This document shows, in pieces, positions 9,527 through 17,363 of a stretch of DNA of 53,486 nucleotides; position 1 is the stretch's first letter, and the number at the start of each line of letters is the position of its first letter. This DNA comes from an uncultured Clostridia bacterium (GTDB lineage: Bacteria > Bacillota > Clostridia > Oscillospirales > Oscillospiraceae). Below the pieces are notes generated by a model that did no database searches, had not been told where the DNA came from, and worked only from the letters and a program-made list of their open reading frames with translations. The position numbers were made by a program, and so were the translations under genes. The stretch lies in the NCBI GenBank assembly GCA_946412355.1, contig CAMKGX010000008.1, forward strand, positions 1 to 53,486, read 5' to 3'.

Positions 9527-11002
9527 ATGAAAAAGAAATGGATTGCTGCATTTTGCGCCGCCGCCGTGCTGTGCGCCGCCACCGTCCCCGCCCTGGCGGA
9601 GACCGCCACCAACGCGACTACCGGCACCACCGCCCCCCAGCAGCAGATGGGCGGCCCCATGGGCCAAATGGGCCCCATGGGCCAAATGGGCCAGATGGGC
9701 CGGAGGGGCCCCGGCGGTATGGGCGGCCAGATGGGCCAGATGCCCTCCGGCGAAATGCCCCAGATGGACGGCCAGATGCCCGGCGGCATGGGCGGCCAAA
9801 TGGGCGGCATGATGGGCGGCATGGGCCAGTACACCACCGCCGACAGCCCCAGCGAGGTAGTGTCCGGCGAGACCACCAACTCCGCCGCCGATCTGGCGGT
9901 GAACCGCGCCGCCGCCACCAAGATCACCGTCTCCGACACCAACAGCGACATTAAGATCACCGAGCCCGGCACCTATCTCATCACCGGCAAGGCCGCGGAC
10001 GGCAACATCACCGTCAAGAAGGGCGTCACCGGCGTGGTGCTGATTCTGGAAAATCTGGACCTCACCAGCACCACCGGCGCCACCCTCTCCATCAATAAGG
10101 AAAGCCAGGTAAAGGTGGTCATCTCCGGCACCGTCAAGCTCACCGACAACGAAAACCCCGACGATGAAACTTCCACCGATACCGCCGTGGCCGACGCCTT
10201 CGACGGCGCCGCCATCAAGGTAAAGGCAGGGGCCGACTGTGTCATCACCGGCACCGGCACGCTCACTGTGAATGGCAGCGCCAAAAACGGCATCAAGTCC
10301 GGCGACGAAACCGTGCTGGTCATCGACGGCCCCGCCGTCACCGTAAATGCCACCAATGACGGCATCAACGGCAACTACGACGTGGCCCTGCTGTCCGGCG
10401 CCGTCACCGTCACCGCCGGGGACGGCGCCATCCACGCCGACCGCATCCTGACCCTGGGCAAGGACGGCAGCGGCCCCGACGTCACCGTTACCCAGTGTAC
10501 CGAGGGCCTGGAGGGCACCGTGGTCAACCTGGCCGGCGGCACCGTCACCGTCAACGCCTCCGACGACGCCGTCAACGCCGCCAACTCCGACGATCTCTTT
10601 GCCGACACCCTGACCTACGCCATCAACGTCACCGGCGCCAAGGTCACCATCAACTCCCGGGGCGACGGCCTGGACTCCAACGGCGACATCAACCTCATCT
10701 CCGGCAGCGCCGTTATCACCAGCGCCGCAAACGGCGGCGAGGCGGGCCTGGACTTCATGGGCAGCTACTACGTGTCTGACGACTTCGACCTGACCAACAA
10801 CAGCGGCGTGGCCTTTGACGCCGGCATGGGCGCCATGGGCGGACAGATGGGCGGTCAGATGGGCGGCCGTGGCCAGATGGGCCAGAATGGTGACCTGGGC
10901 CAGAACGGCCCCATGGGCACCCAGCCCCAGGCCGAGACGCCCCAGCCCAACTTCTTCCAGCGCATCGCCAACTGGTTTTCCAATCTGTTTTCCAAAAAAT
11001 AA
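9527..11002 (+). CDS. Secreted carbohydrate-binding beta-helix protein (Cthe_2159-like) with Met/Gly/Gln-rich segments
   Basis: Exported protein of 491 residues. Residues 1-25 are a signal peptide ending ALA. Residues about 38-105 are low complexity, rich in Met, Gly and Gln (GGQMGQM, GPMGQMG units). From about residue 130 the chain is a run of short beta-strand repeats with VTVNAxxDGIN, AVNAAN and GDGLDSNGDI turns, typical of the right-handed parallel beta-helix carbohydrate-binding family founded by C. thermocellum Cthe_2159, which binds polygalacturonate and calcium. A second Met/Gly/Gln stretch and an amphipathic NFFQRIANWFSNLF tail end the protein. AAGGAGGT precedes the ATG. It lies immediately upstream of sigI-rsgI. 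Ligand unknown. Confidence 0.82.
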   Translation: MKKKWIAAFCAAAVLCAATVPALAETATNATTGTTAPQQQMGGPMGQMGPMGQMGQMGRRGPGGMGGQMGQMPSGEMPQMDGQMPGGMGGQMGGMMGGMGQYTTADSPSEVVSGETTNSAADLAVNRAAATKITVSDTNSDIKITEPGTYLITGKAADGNITVKKGVTGVVLILENLDLTSTTGATLSINKESQVKVVISGTVKLTDNENPDDETSTDTAVADAFDGAAIKVKAGADCVITGTGTLTVNGSAKNGIKSGDETVLVIDGPAVTVNATNDGINGNYDVALLSGAVTVTAGDGAIHADRILTLGKDGSGPDVTVTQCTEGLEGTVVNLAGGTVTVNASDDAVNAANSDDLFADTLTYAINVTGAKVTINSRGDGLDSNGDINLISGSAVITSAANGGEAGLDFMGSYYVSDDFDLTNNSGVAFDAGMGAMGGQMGGQMGGRGQMGQNGDLGQNGPMGTQPQAETPQPNFFQRIANWFSNLFSKK

Positions 11003-11053
11003 ACGCTGATTTCAGATAGATTTCAGCTTACCCCTCTATCATAGCCCACAACA

Positions 11054-11081
11054 GGGGGGCGGAGAATCGCCTCCGCCCCCC
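11054..11081 (+). other. Strong GC hairpin just upstream of sigI
   Basis: Perfect 11-bp inverted repeat with arms GGGGGGCGGAG and CTCCGCCCCCC around AATCGC. There is no T run, so it is not a canonical terminator. It ends 9 bases before the SD of sigI and could limit read-through from the beta-helix gene or affect sigI translation. Confidence 0.6.
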
Positions 11082-11104
11082 AAGCTATGAAAGGAGGGAG
11101 CGGT

Positions 11105-11842
11105 GTGGAAAATACCGTCAACGCCATGGATAACGCCGTCAACGCCCTGGCCCTGCGGGCCGCCGATGACCGCCAGGCCCGGGAAGAGCTGATTCGGGAG
11201 CATGAGGCCCTGATTCTCCGCACCGCCAGCGTGGCCTGCCGCCGCTTCGTCACCCGTAGCGACGACGAGTGGTCCATCGCCCTGTGGGCCTTCTCCCGGG
11301 CGGTGGACGACTATTCCCCCACCCGGGGCGACTTTCTCCCCTTTGCCGCCACGCTGATCCGCCGGGATCTCATCGACTACTACCGCCACACCCGCCGCTA
11401 CCAGCAGGAGGTGTCCGTCTCCCCCTATGCCTTCACCGGCGACGCGGAGGAGGACACCCTGGGCGTGGCCGCCGCCGTGGCCCGGGACAGCCGGCAAAAC
11501 GACCCCACCGAGCTGCGCCGTGAGATTGCCGACGTCAGCCGTGAGCTGGCGCAATACGGCTTCCGCTTCTTCGACCTCACCGACTGCTCCCCCCGGCAGG
11601 AAAAGACCCGGCAAAGCTGCGCCCGGGCCATCCGCACCATTCTGGAAAGTCCCCTGCTGCTGGCCCAGCTCCGCCACAGCCGCACGTTGCCGGTGAAGGC
11701 CGTCAGCGAGCAGAGCGGCGTGGATAAAAAGACACTGGACCGCTACCGCAAATACATCCTCATGGCGGTCACCGTCCTGGCCGGCGACTATCCCGGCCTG
11801 GCGTCCCATCTGAAATTCATCACCCGGGAGGCGGAACAATGA
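11105..11842 (+). CDS. sigI: RNA polymerase sigma factor SigI
   Basis: Alternative sigma factor of the SigI (sigma-70-like) family, 245 residues. Recognisable features are the region 2 segment EWSIALWAFSRAVDDYSPTRGDFLPFAATLIRRDLIDYYR and the SigI C-terminal DNA-binding domain with LPVKAVSEQSGVDKKTLDRYRKYI. The apparent ATG at 11087 overlaps the AAAGGAGGG ribosome site itself, so GTG 11105, correctly spaced from that site, is taken as the start. Its stop overlaps the rsgI start by 4 bases (ATGA), the standard sigma/anti-sigma arrangement. In clostridia SigI factors are activated by extracellular polysaccharide or envelope signals through RsgI. Confidence 0.92.
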   Translation: MENTVNAMDNAVNALALRAADDRQAREELIREHEALILRTASVACRRFVTRSDDEWSIALWAFSRAVDDYSPTRGDFLPFAATLIRRDLIDYYRHTRRYQQEVSVSPYAFTGDAEEDTLGVAAAVARDSRQNDPTELRREIADVSRELAQYGFRFFDLTDCSPRQEKTRQSCARAIRTILESPLLLAQLRHSRTLPVKAVSEQSGVDKKTLDRYRKYILMAVTVLAGDYPGLASHLKFITREAEQ

Positions 11843-12558
11843 AAGGAATCGTCGTAGACCGGCAGGGCCCCTATGCCGCCGTGCTGGATGACCGGGGCGC
11901 CGTCCGCCGCGTCAGGGACAGGCACTACGCCATCGGCCAGCAGGTGTCCCTTGCGCCCCGCATGACCCGCCGCAGCGTGGCCGCCCTGGCGGCGGCCCTC
12001 ACGCTGCTGCTGAGCCTGGGCACCGTGGCCTATGCCACCCCCGCCGGCACCGTCAGCCTGGACAGCGCCGGCGCCGTGGAGTATACCATCAACTGCTTCG
12101 ACCGGGTCCTGTCCGTCCAGGCGGTGGACGAGGCCGGCGCCGCCACCCTCCGCCAGGTAGGGGAGGGGAGCCTCCGTCACCGCAAGGTGTCCGACGCCGT
12201 GTCCGCCACGGTGGAGGCGCTGCAGCAAAGCGGCAAGGTGGCCCCCGAGGGCGTGCTCATCAGCGCCTCTTCCGGCGGCGAGACCCACGCCGAAACGCTG
12301 TGCCGCCAGCTCCGTGACACGGTGGAGGCCCAGAACGGCGTCCCCGCCGCCGCGGTGGCCGTCACGCCCCGGCAGGTGGAGGAGGCCCACGCCCACGGCG
12401 TCACCGCCGCCCGCCAGTGGGCCCGGGACAACGCCCCCAATCCCCCCATGGCAAACGATTTCGCCCAAAACGATTTCGGGCAAACCAATATGGGGCCAAA
12501 TGATTTCGGGGTCAATCCCCCCATGGGGGCCAATTCCCCCGTCCCGCCCCAGCCGTAA
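11839..12558 (+). CDS. rsgI: RsgI-family transmembrane anti-sigma factor
   Basis: Membrane-spanning anti-sigma partner of SigI (239 residues). Residues 1-45 match the RsgI N-terminal sigma-binding domain (KGIVVDRQGPYAAVLDDRG). One membrane span covers about 46-66. The conserved extracytoplasmic domain starts TVSLDSAGAVEYTIN (71-85). In characterised RsgI proteins this segment reads LDxNPSxE and is cleaved between Asn and Pro; here the pair is Ala77-Gly78. The C-terminal 40 residues are low complexity (NDFGQ, NPPMGANSP) with no carbohydrate-binding module, unlike C. thermocellum homologues. Translationally coupled to sigI. Confidence 0.88.
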   Translation: MKGIVVDRQGPYAAVLDDRGAVRRVRDRHYAIGQQVSLAPRMTRRSVAALAAALTLLLSLGTVAYATPAGTVSLDSAGAVEYTINCFDRVLSVQAVDEAGAATLRQVGEGSLRHRKVSDAVSATVEALQQSGKVAPEGVLISASSGGETHAETLCRQLRDTVEAQNGVPAAAVAVTPRQVEEAHAHGVTAARQWARDNAPNPPMANDFAQNDFGQTNMGPNDFGVNPPMGANSPVPPQP

Positions 12559-12579
12559 TAGACCCGTTTACCCTCTCTC

Positions 12580-12625
12580 AAAAGGCAGCCATCGCCCGGT
12601 GCGACGGCCGCCTTTTCCCATTTTT
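12580..12625 (+). terminator. Terminator after sigI-rsgI
   Basis: Extended stem: AAAAGGC (12580-12586) with GCCTTTT (12610-12616), continuing through GCC/GGC and TCGC/GCGA with two mismatches, followed by CCCATTTTT. Confidence 0.8.
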
Positions 12626-12636
12626 CGCCCGCCATC

Positions 12637-12665
12637 TTGCCCCTTTCGCCCCGCCGTGGTATACT
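12637..12665 (+). promoter_or_regulatory. Promoter of tldD-tldE
   Basis: -35 TTGCCC (12637-12642), 17-bp spacer, -10 TATACT (12660-12665), 66 bases before the tldD start. Confidence 0.7.
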
Positions 12666-12730
12666 GTCCGGGAAAAGACCCGCCCTGTCCTGTTTTTTCG
12701 GGGCAGGAGTATCACCAAAGGAGATTCGCC

Positions 12731-14116
12731 ATGCTCACTGACATCATCACCCCCCAGGCCGCCTGCTTCGCCGATGGCGTCCAGACGGTGCTGCGGGGCC
12801 ACGAGAACCGCAGCCGCCGCGTCATGCTGCTGCAGGGCAACCTGGTGCAGAACGCCCGCAGCGAGAGTCGGGGCGTCAGCGCCCGGGTGGCTAAAAACGG
12901 GGCCTATGGCTTCGCCTCCACCGCCCTCTACACGGCGGAGGACGCCCGTGCCGTCCTCCGCGCCGCCACGGACAACGCCGTCTTCCTGGCCCACCGTGCC
13001 GCTGTCCCCGGCGTCGTCTATCCCGCCCTGTCCCCTGCGTCCATTCCCCCCTGCCGCCCCATCGTGGACTGCGACCAGAAGCGCATCATCGACCTGTGCC
13101 GCCGCGTGGACGACCATCTTGCCAAGACCTACCCCAACCTCATCAGCCGCCGGGTCATCTACACCGAGGACTCCCAGGATAAGATCATCTGCGCCTCCGA
13201 CGCCGCCTCCGGCCACGTCACCTATCCCCGCTGCTATCTCTACGTCTTCCTGACGGCGGAGAGCACCGACGGTGCCCCGGTGGAGCTGTTCCGTGCCTTC
13301 GGGGGCTGCGGCAGCTTCGAGGACCATTTTGCCGATGAAACCGTGTATTATGAGGCCATCGACGCCCTCTATCAGCACCTCATGGCCAAGCGGGAGGGCG
13401 TCTACGCCGAGGCCGGGGAAAAGACCGTGATTTTAGGCGGCATGATGGGCGGCATGCTGGCCCATGAGGCCGTGGGCCACACCGTGGAGGCCGACCTGGT
13501 CCAGGGCGGCAGCGTGGCCGGCCCCATGCTCCATAAGCGCGTGGCCTCCGACCTGGTGACGCTGGTGGACTTCGCCCACACCGCCTTCGGCGCCCCCACG
13601 CCCCTGCCCGTCTACCTGGACGACGAGGGCACCCCCGCCTCCGACGCCGTGCTCATTGAAAACGGCATCCTCACCGGCTACATGAACAGCCGCCAGAGCG
13701 CGGCGCGCTACGGCGTGGCCCCGGCGGGCAACGCCCGGGCGTGGCTCTACAACGACGAGCCCCTCATCCGCATGCGAAACACCTGCATTCTCCCCGGCAA
13801 GAGCAAGCTGGAGGACATGATCGCCTCCATCGACGACGGCTATTACCTCATCGACAGCTCCAACGGCCAGGCCGATTTGACCGGCGAGTTCATGTTCGGC
13901 GTGTCCCTGGGCTACGAGATCAAGAGGGGCAAGCTGGGCCGCGCCCTGCTGGACACCACCGTGTCCGGCGTGGCCTTCGACATGCTGCGCACCGTGGACA
14001 TGGTGTCCGACAATATCACCTGGTCGTCCAGCGGCTTCTGCGGCAAAAAGCAGCCTATGCCCGTGGGCATGGGCGGCCCGGAGATGCGCTGCCGCATCCT
14101 CATCGGCGGCCGATAA
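12731..14116 (+). CDS. tldD: TldD metalloprotease subunit
   Basis: Zinc protease subunit of the TldD/TldE heterodimer, which degrades unfolded or modified peptides (461 residues, typical). The catalytic motif HEAVGH (H245, E246, H250) is intact, and the C-terminal region includes the conserved GQADLTGEFMFGVSLGYEI and SGFCGKKQPMPVGMGGP zinc-ligand-containing segments. GGAG lies 7 bases before the ATG at 12731; the frame is open farther upstream through rsgI but that is not coding. It is followed after 15 bases by tldE, so the pair forms an operon. Confidence 0.95.
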   Translation: MLTDIITPQAACFADGVQTVLRGHENRSRRVMLLQGNLVQNARSESRGVSARVAKNGAYGFASTALYTAEDARAVLRAATDNAVFLAHRAAVPGVVYPALSPASIPPCRPIVDCDQKRIIDLCRRVDDHLAKTYPNLISRRVIYTEDSQDKIICASDAASGHVTYPRCYLYVFLTAESTDGAPVELFRAFGGCGSFEDHFADETVYYEAIDALYQHLMAKREGVYAEAGEKTVILGGMMGGMLAHEAVGHTVEADLVQGGSVAGPMLHKRVASDLVTLVDFAHTAFGAPTPLPVYLDDEGTPASDAVLIENGILTGYMNSRQSAARYGVAPAGNARAWLYNDEPLIRMRNTCILPGKSKLEDMIASIDDGYYLIDSSNGQADLTGEFMFGVSLGYEIKRGKLGRALLDTTVSGVAFDMLRTVDMVSDNITWSSSGFCGKKQPMPVGMGGPEMRCRILIGGR

Positions 14117-14131
14117 AAGGAGGGTCATACA

Positions 14132-15430
14132 ATGGTTGATTTGAAAAAGACATCCGACGCCCTGTGCCGTCTGGCGGCCGAAACCGGCGCCCAGGGCTTC
14201 AGCGCCACCGTCTTCACCCGGGAAAAGCAGGAGCTGAACACGGAGAACGACCAGTTCTCCCTCTACCGCACCACCTTTGACCACGGCGCTGCCCTCACCG
14301 TGCTGACGGAGGGCCGCAAGGGCGCCGCCTCCGGCAACGATTTGAGCGACGAGGGCCTTTCCGCCCTGGCCCAGAGCGCCATGGCCTCGGCGGCGTCCTC
14401 CCAGGCCGACGAGGCCAACGCCATCGCCCCCGGCCAGGGCAGCCACACCTTCCATAACGGCCCCTTCGCCCCGGATATGCCCCGGTTCTACGACCGGCTC
14501 ACCGAGTTCCTCGCCGCAGTGGCGCGTGACTACCCCCGGGTGAAGCTGATGGCCATGATTGCCGACCATACCGCCACCCACACCCTCTACGCCAACCACA
14601 ACGGCACCGCCTTTGAGAATTTCGACGGCGTGTACCACGTGGTGTTGGAGTTTGCCGGCAACGACGGCACACGCACCACCGGCTTCCACGACGCCGCCGT
14701 GGCCTTCCGTGACCTGGACACCCCCATCATGGCCCTGGGCAACGTGGCCCAGGCCCTCCGGGACGCCCAGGACAGCCTGACCACCGCCGCCACCCCGGAC
14801 AAGTTCGTGGGCCCCATCATCATGACCCCCGCCCTTGCCCAGTACGCCGCCGCCATGCTGGTGGACGTGGCCATGAGCGGCAACGTCATCATGGCCGGCA
14901 CCAGCCTCTGGCGTGACAGTATCGGCAAATCCGTGGCCTCCGACAAGGTGACGCTGCGCCTGGCGGTGGACGATGACCGCCTCGCCGAGCGGGACCCCTT
15001 CACCTCCGACGGCTTCCTAAGCCGGGAGGTCAAGCTCATCGAAAAGGGCGTCCTCCGCAGCCATTGCCTGGATTTGTATGCCGCCAATAAGTCGGGCCGC
15101 CCCGTCACCCCCAACGACGGCGCCACCCCCATCATGGAGCCCGGCGACGATAGCCTTTCCGACATGATTGCCTCCATCGACTGCGGCCTGCTGGTGGGCG
15201 GCTTCTCCGGCGGCCATCCCGGTCCCAACGGCGAGCTCTCCGGCGTGGCGAAGAACAGCTTCCTCATCCGCCACGGTAAAATCGTGGGCGCCGTCAACGA
15301 GACCATGATTTCCGCCAATCTGCTGGAGTTGTTCCGCTCCGTCACCGCCGTCAGCCGCGAGGCGGTGTGCAGCGGCGACAGCGTGTTCCCCTACGTGAAG
15401 TGCGAGGGCGTCACCGTCTCCGGCAAATAG
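14132..15430 (+). CDS. pmbA: TldE/PmbA subunit (non-catalytic partner of TldD)
   Basis: The 432-residue partner of TldD. It shares the fold (DMIASIDCGLLVGGFSGGHPGPNGELSGVAKNSFLIRHGKIVGAVNETMIS matches the family C-terminus) but lacks the HExxxH motif, as TldE proteins do. AAAGGAGG precedes the ATG at 14132. The complex cleaves small peptides and matures some modified peptides; no such peptide precursor is seen here. The downstream hairpin with a C(UUCG)G loop closes the operon. Confidence 0.94.
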   Translation: MVDLKKTSDALCRLAAETGAQGFSATVFTREKQELNTENDQFSLYRTTFDHGAALTVLTEGRKGAASGNDLSDEGLSALAQSAMASAASSQADEANAIAPGQGSHTFHNGPFAPDMPRFYDRLTEFLAAVARDYPRVKLMAMIADHTATHTLYANHNGTAFENFDGVYHVVLEFAGNDGTRTTGFHDAAVAFRDLDTPIMALGNVAQALRDAQDSLTTAATPDKFVGPIIMTPALAQYAAAMLVDVAMSGNVIMAGTSLWRDSIGKSVASDKVTLRLAVDDDRLAERDPFTSDGFLSREVKLIEKGVLRSHCLDLYAANKSGRPVTPNDGATPIMEPGDDSLSDMIASIDCGLLVGGFSGGHPGPNGELSGVAKNSFLIRHGKIVGAVNETMISANLLELFRSVTAVSREAVCSGDSVFPYVKCEGVTVSGK

Positions 15431-15446
15431 AAAAACGTGTTCCGAT

Positions 15447-15472
15447 GGGCGGGATGCTTCGGCGTCCCGCCC
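15447..15472 (+). terminator. UUCG-loop hairpin after tldE
   Basis: 11-bp stem with one G-T pair (15447-15457 with 15462-15472), closed by a TTCG tetraloop flanked by C and G. The following T content is low (TTGCCATTCC), so termination is likely but may be incomplete. Confidence 0.65.
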
Positions 15473-15500
15473 TTGCCATTCCCGCCTGCGGTGCTATAAT
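15473..15500 (+). promoter_or_regulatory. Promoter of D-aminoacylase-like gene
   Basis: -35 TTGCCA (15473-15478), 16-bp spacer, -10 TATAAT (15495-15500). Confidence 0.75.
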
Positions 15501-15523
15501 GGTGAAAAAAGGAGATGAACGCC

Positions 15524-17095
15524 ATGTGGGACATTCTGATACGGGGCGGCACCGTCTATGACGGCTCGGAAAAGGACGGCTTCGCCGCCGACGTGGCGGT
15601 GGCAGACGGCACCATCGCCGCCGTCGGCCCCCATCTTAATGGCAACGCTGCCCGGGAGATAGACGCCCGGGGCATGGCGGTGACCCCCGGCTTCATCGAC
15701 GTCCACCGCCACGGCGACCTGGCCGCCCTGCGCCCCGGCTTCGGGGAGATAGAGCTGCGCCAGGGCCTCACCACCGTTATCAACGGCAACTGCGGCATGT
15801 CCGCCGCCCCCTTCGGCCCCGCCCACCGCCGGGAGATTCTGGACTATCTCGCTCCCATCATCGGCCAGGGCGACGCCCCCACCCACACCGTGGCGGCCTA
15901 TCGCGCCGCCCTGCCGCCACTGCCCCTCAACGTGGGCACCCTGGTGGGCGGCGGCGTGCTCCGGGCGGACGCGGCGGGCCTGGCGGACGGCCCCCTGTCG
16001 GATGACCAGTACCGCCAACTCCACCGCCAAATGGAAGCCGCCCTCTCCGACGGTGCGCTGGGCGTGTCCCTGGGCCTGGGCTACGCCCCGGAGTGCTACT
16101 ATTCCACCGACGAATTGATCCGCGCCCTGGCCCCCCTCCAAAACACATCCATCCCCCTCACCGTCCACACCCGGGACGAGGGCACCCACGTGGACAAGTC
16201 CGTGGCGGAGATGCTCACCGTGGCCCGTGCCCTCCGCTGCCCCCTCCATATCAGCCACTTAAAGGCCATCGGCCGGGCCAACTGGGGCCAAAAAATCCCC
16301 GCCGTGCTGCAAATGCTGGAAGATGCCCGCCGCCGTGGCCTGGACGTAAGTTGGGACGTGTACCCCTACACCGCCGGTTCCACCCAGCTGCTCCACGTGC
16401 TGCCGCCGGAGGTGCTGCAAGGCGGGGCGGAGGCCATCTGCCGCCGTCTGGCGGACCCGGCCTGCCGGGCCCATGTGAAGCAGCGGCTCCAAACGGCGGA
16501 GGACTATAACAATATCGTCGCCCTCATGGGCTGGGAGAATATCTACCTCACCTCTCTCCAAAAGGCGGAAAACCAGCCCTTCATCGGCAAATCCGTGGCG
16601 GAAATCGCCGCCATCCAGGGCAAACCCGAGGCCGACTGCGCCTTCGACCTGCTCATCGCCGAGGGCGGCGACATCGCCATGGTGGACTTCATCGCCGCGG
16701 AGGAGGATATCGCCGCCATTCTCCGCTCCTCCGCCGTGTCGGTGATCTCCGACAGCACCTATCCCACCGCCGGACGCCCCCATCCCCGGCTGTACGGCGC
16801 CTTCGTCCGGGCCATCGAGAAGTACGTGGCGCAGGACCGGGTGCTGACCCTGCCCCAGGCCATCCACCGCATGACCGCCGCCCCCGCCGCCGCGCTGCAC
16901 CTGCAGGGCAGGGGAGAGCTGCGCCCCGGCTTCGCCGCTGACATCAATATCTTCGACCCCAAGCGGCTCCATGAAACGGGCACCTACGCCCATCCCGCCC
17001 AATATCCGACGGGCATAGACACCGTGGTGGTAAACGGCGCCATCGTCCTCCGCCGCGGCGCCCTCACCGGCGCCAAGCCCGGTAACATCCTGTAA
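15524..17095 (+). CDS. N-acyl-D-amino-acid deacylase family amidohydrolase
   Basis: Metal-dependent amidohydrolase of the D-aminoacylase type (523 residues), expected to remove acyl groups from N-acyl-D-amino acids or a related imide/urethane. Features: N-terminal beta-sandwich (DILIRGGTVYDG), GMAVTPGFIDVHRHGD metal site (H-x-H), GNCGMS, the conserved Cys/His barrel segment HTRDEG and HISHLKAIG, SVISDSTYP with the catalytic Asp, and the C-terminal sandwich GFAADINIFDP. An ATG at 15515 abuts the GGAG, so ATG 15524 is preferred. Substrate is not predictable; placement after TldD/E fits peptide or cell-wall amino acid recovery, which is inference. Confidence 0.88.
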   Translation: MWDILIRGGTVYDGSEKDGFAADVAVADGTIAAVGPHLNGNAAREIDARGMAVTPGFIDVHRHGDLAALRPGFGEIELRQGLTTVINGNCGMSAAPFGPAHRREILDYLAPIIGQGDAPTHTVAAYRAALPPLPLNVGTLVGGGVLRADAAGLADGPLSDDQYRQLHRQMEAALSDGALGVSLGLGYAPECYYSTDELIRALAPLQNTSIPLTVHTRDEGTHVDKSVAEMLTVARALRCPLHISHLKAIGRANWGQKIPAVLQMLEDARRRGLDVSWDVYPYTAGSTQLLHVLPPEVLQGGAEAICRRLADPACRAHVKQRLQTAEDYNNIVALMGWENIYLTSLQKAENQPFIGKSVAEIAAIQGKPEADCAFDLLIAEGGDIAMVDFIAAEEDIAAILRSSAVSVISDSTYPTAGRPHPRLYGAFVRAIEKYVAQDRVLTLPQAIHRMTAAPAAALHLQGRGELRPGFAADINIFDPKRLHETGTYAHPAQYPTGIDTVVVNGAIVLRRGALTGAKPGNIL

Positions 17096-17108
17096 TGATA
17101 CTCTAAAA

Positions 17109-17142
17109 AAACACCCTCTTTTCCGGAGAAAAGAGGGTGTTT
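17109..17142 (-). terminator. Bidirectional terminator between amidohydrolase and ptsI
   Basis: Perfect 14-bp stem (17109-17122 with 17129-17142). The minus-strand transcript ends in seven Ts, the plus-strand transcript in only three, so it is strongest for leftward transcripts coming from ptsI through the repeat. Confidence 0.85.
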
Positions 17143-17143
17143 G

Positions 17144-17336
17144 AGCCTGTCAAAAAACGGCTCCGCCGTTTTTTGACAATGAGATTGCAGTCTACTGCGC
17201 GCACGAATAGTGCGCCTCTGGCGCACTATTCGCACACTTCGTAGCCTGAGATGTGAAAAAAGTGACGCGCATGTCGTCACTTTTTTCGATTTTATGGGTT
17301 CGCGCCTGCGGGCGCGAAATCTGCGATGCTTTTTTG
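17144..17336 (-). repeat. MITE-like multi-hairpin repeat, copy A
   Basis: About 193 bp bounded by a 10-bp terminal inverted repeat, TGTCAAAAAA and TTTTTTGACA. Internal inverted repeats form at least four hairpins: a CAAAAAACGGC...GCCGTTTTTTG stem, GAATAGTGCGCC/GGCGCACTATTC, a GAAAAAAGTGACG/CGTCACTTTTTTC pair, and TTCGCGCC/GGCGCGAA. Copy B at 39596-39789 is about 93% alike by eye in the opposite orientation. No transposase is encoded, so it would need one in trans. Short open frames inside it are not credible genes. Confidence 0.85.
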
Positions 17337-17363
17337 ACAATCTGAAGCACCTTCTATGGGAGA

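Noticed and set aside
11087-11104. Upstream ATG start of sigI
   Set aside because: This ATG immediately precedes and overlaps the AAAGGAGGG SD used for GTG 11105, so it cannot use that site.
17144-17336. Small basic protein genes within the repeat element (both copies)
   Set aside because: The Arg/Lys-rich frames follow the repeat's hairpins, have no ribosome site and occur only inside the element.
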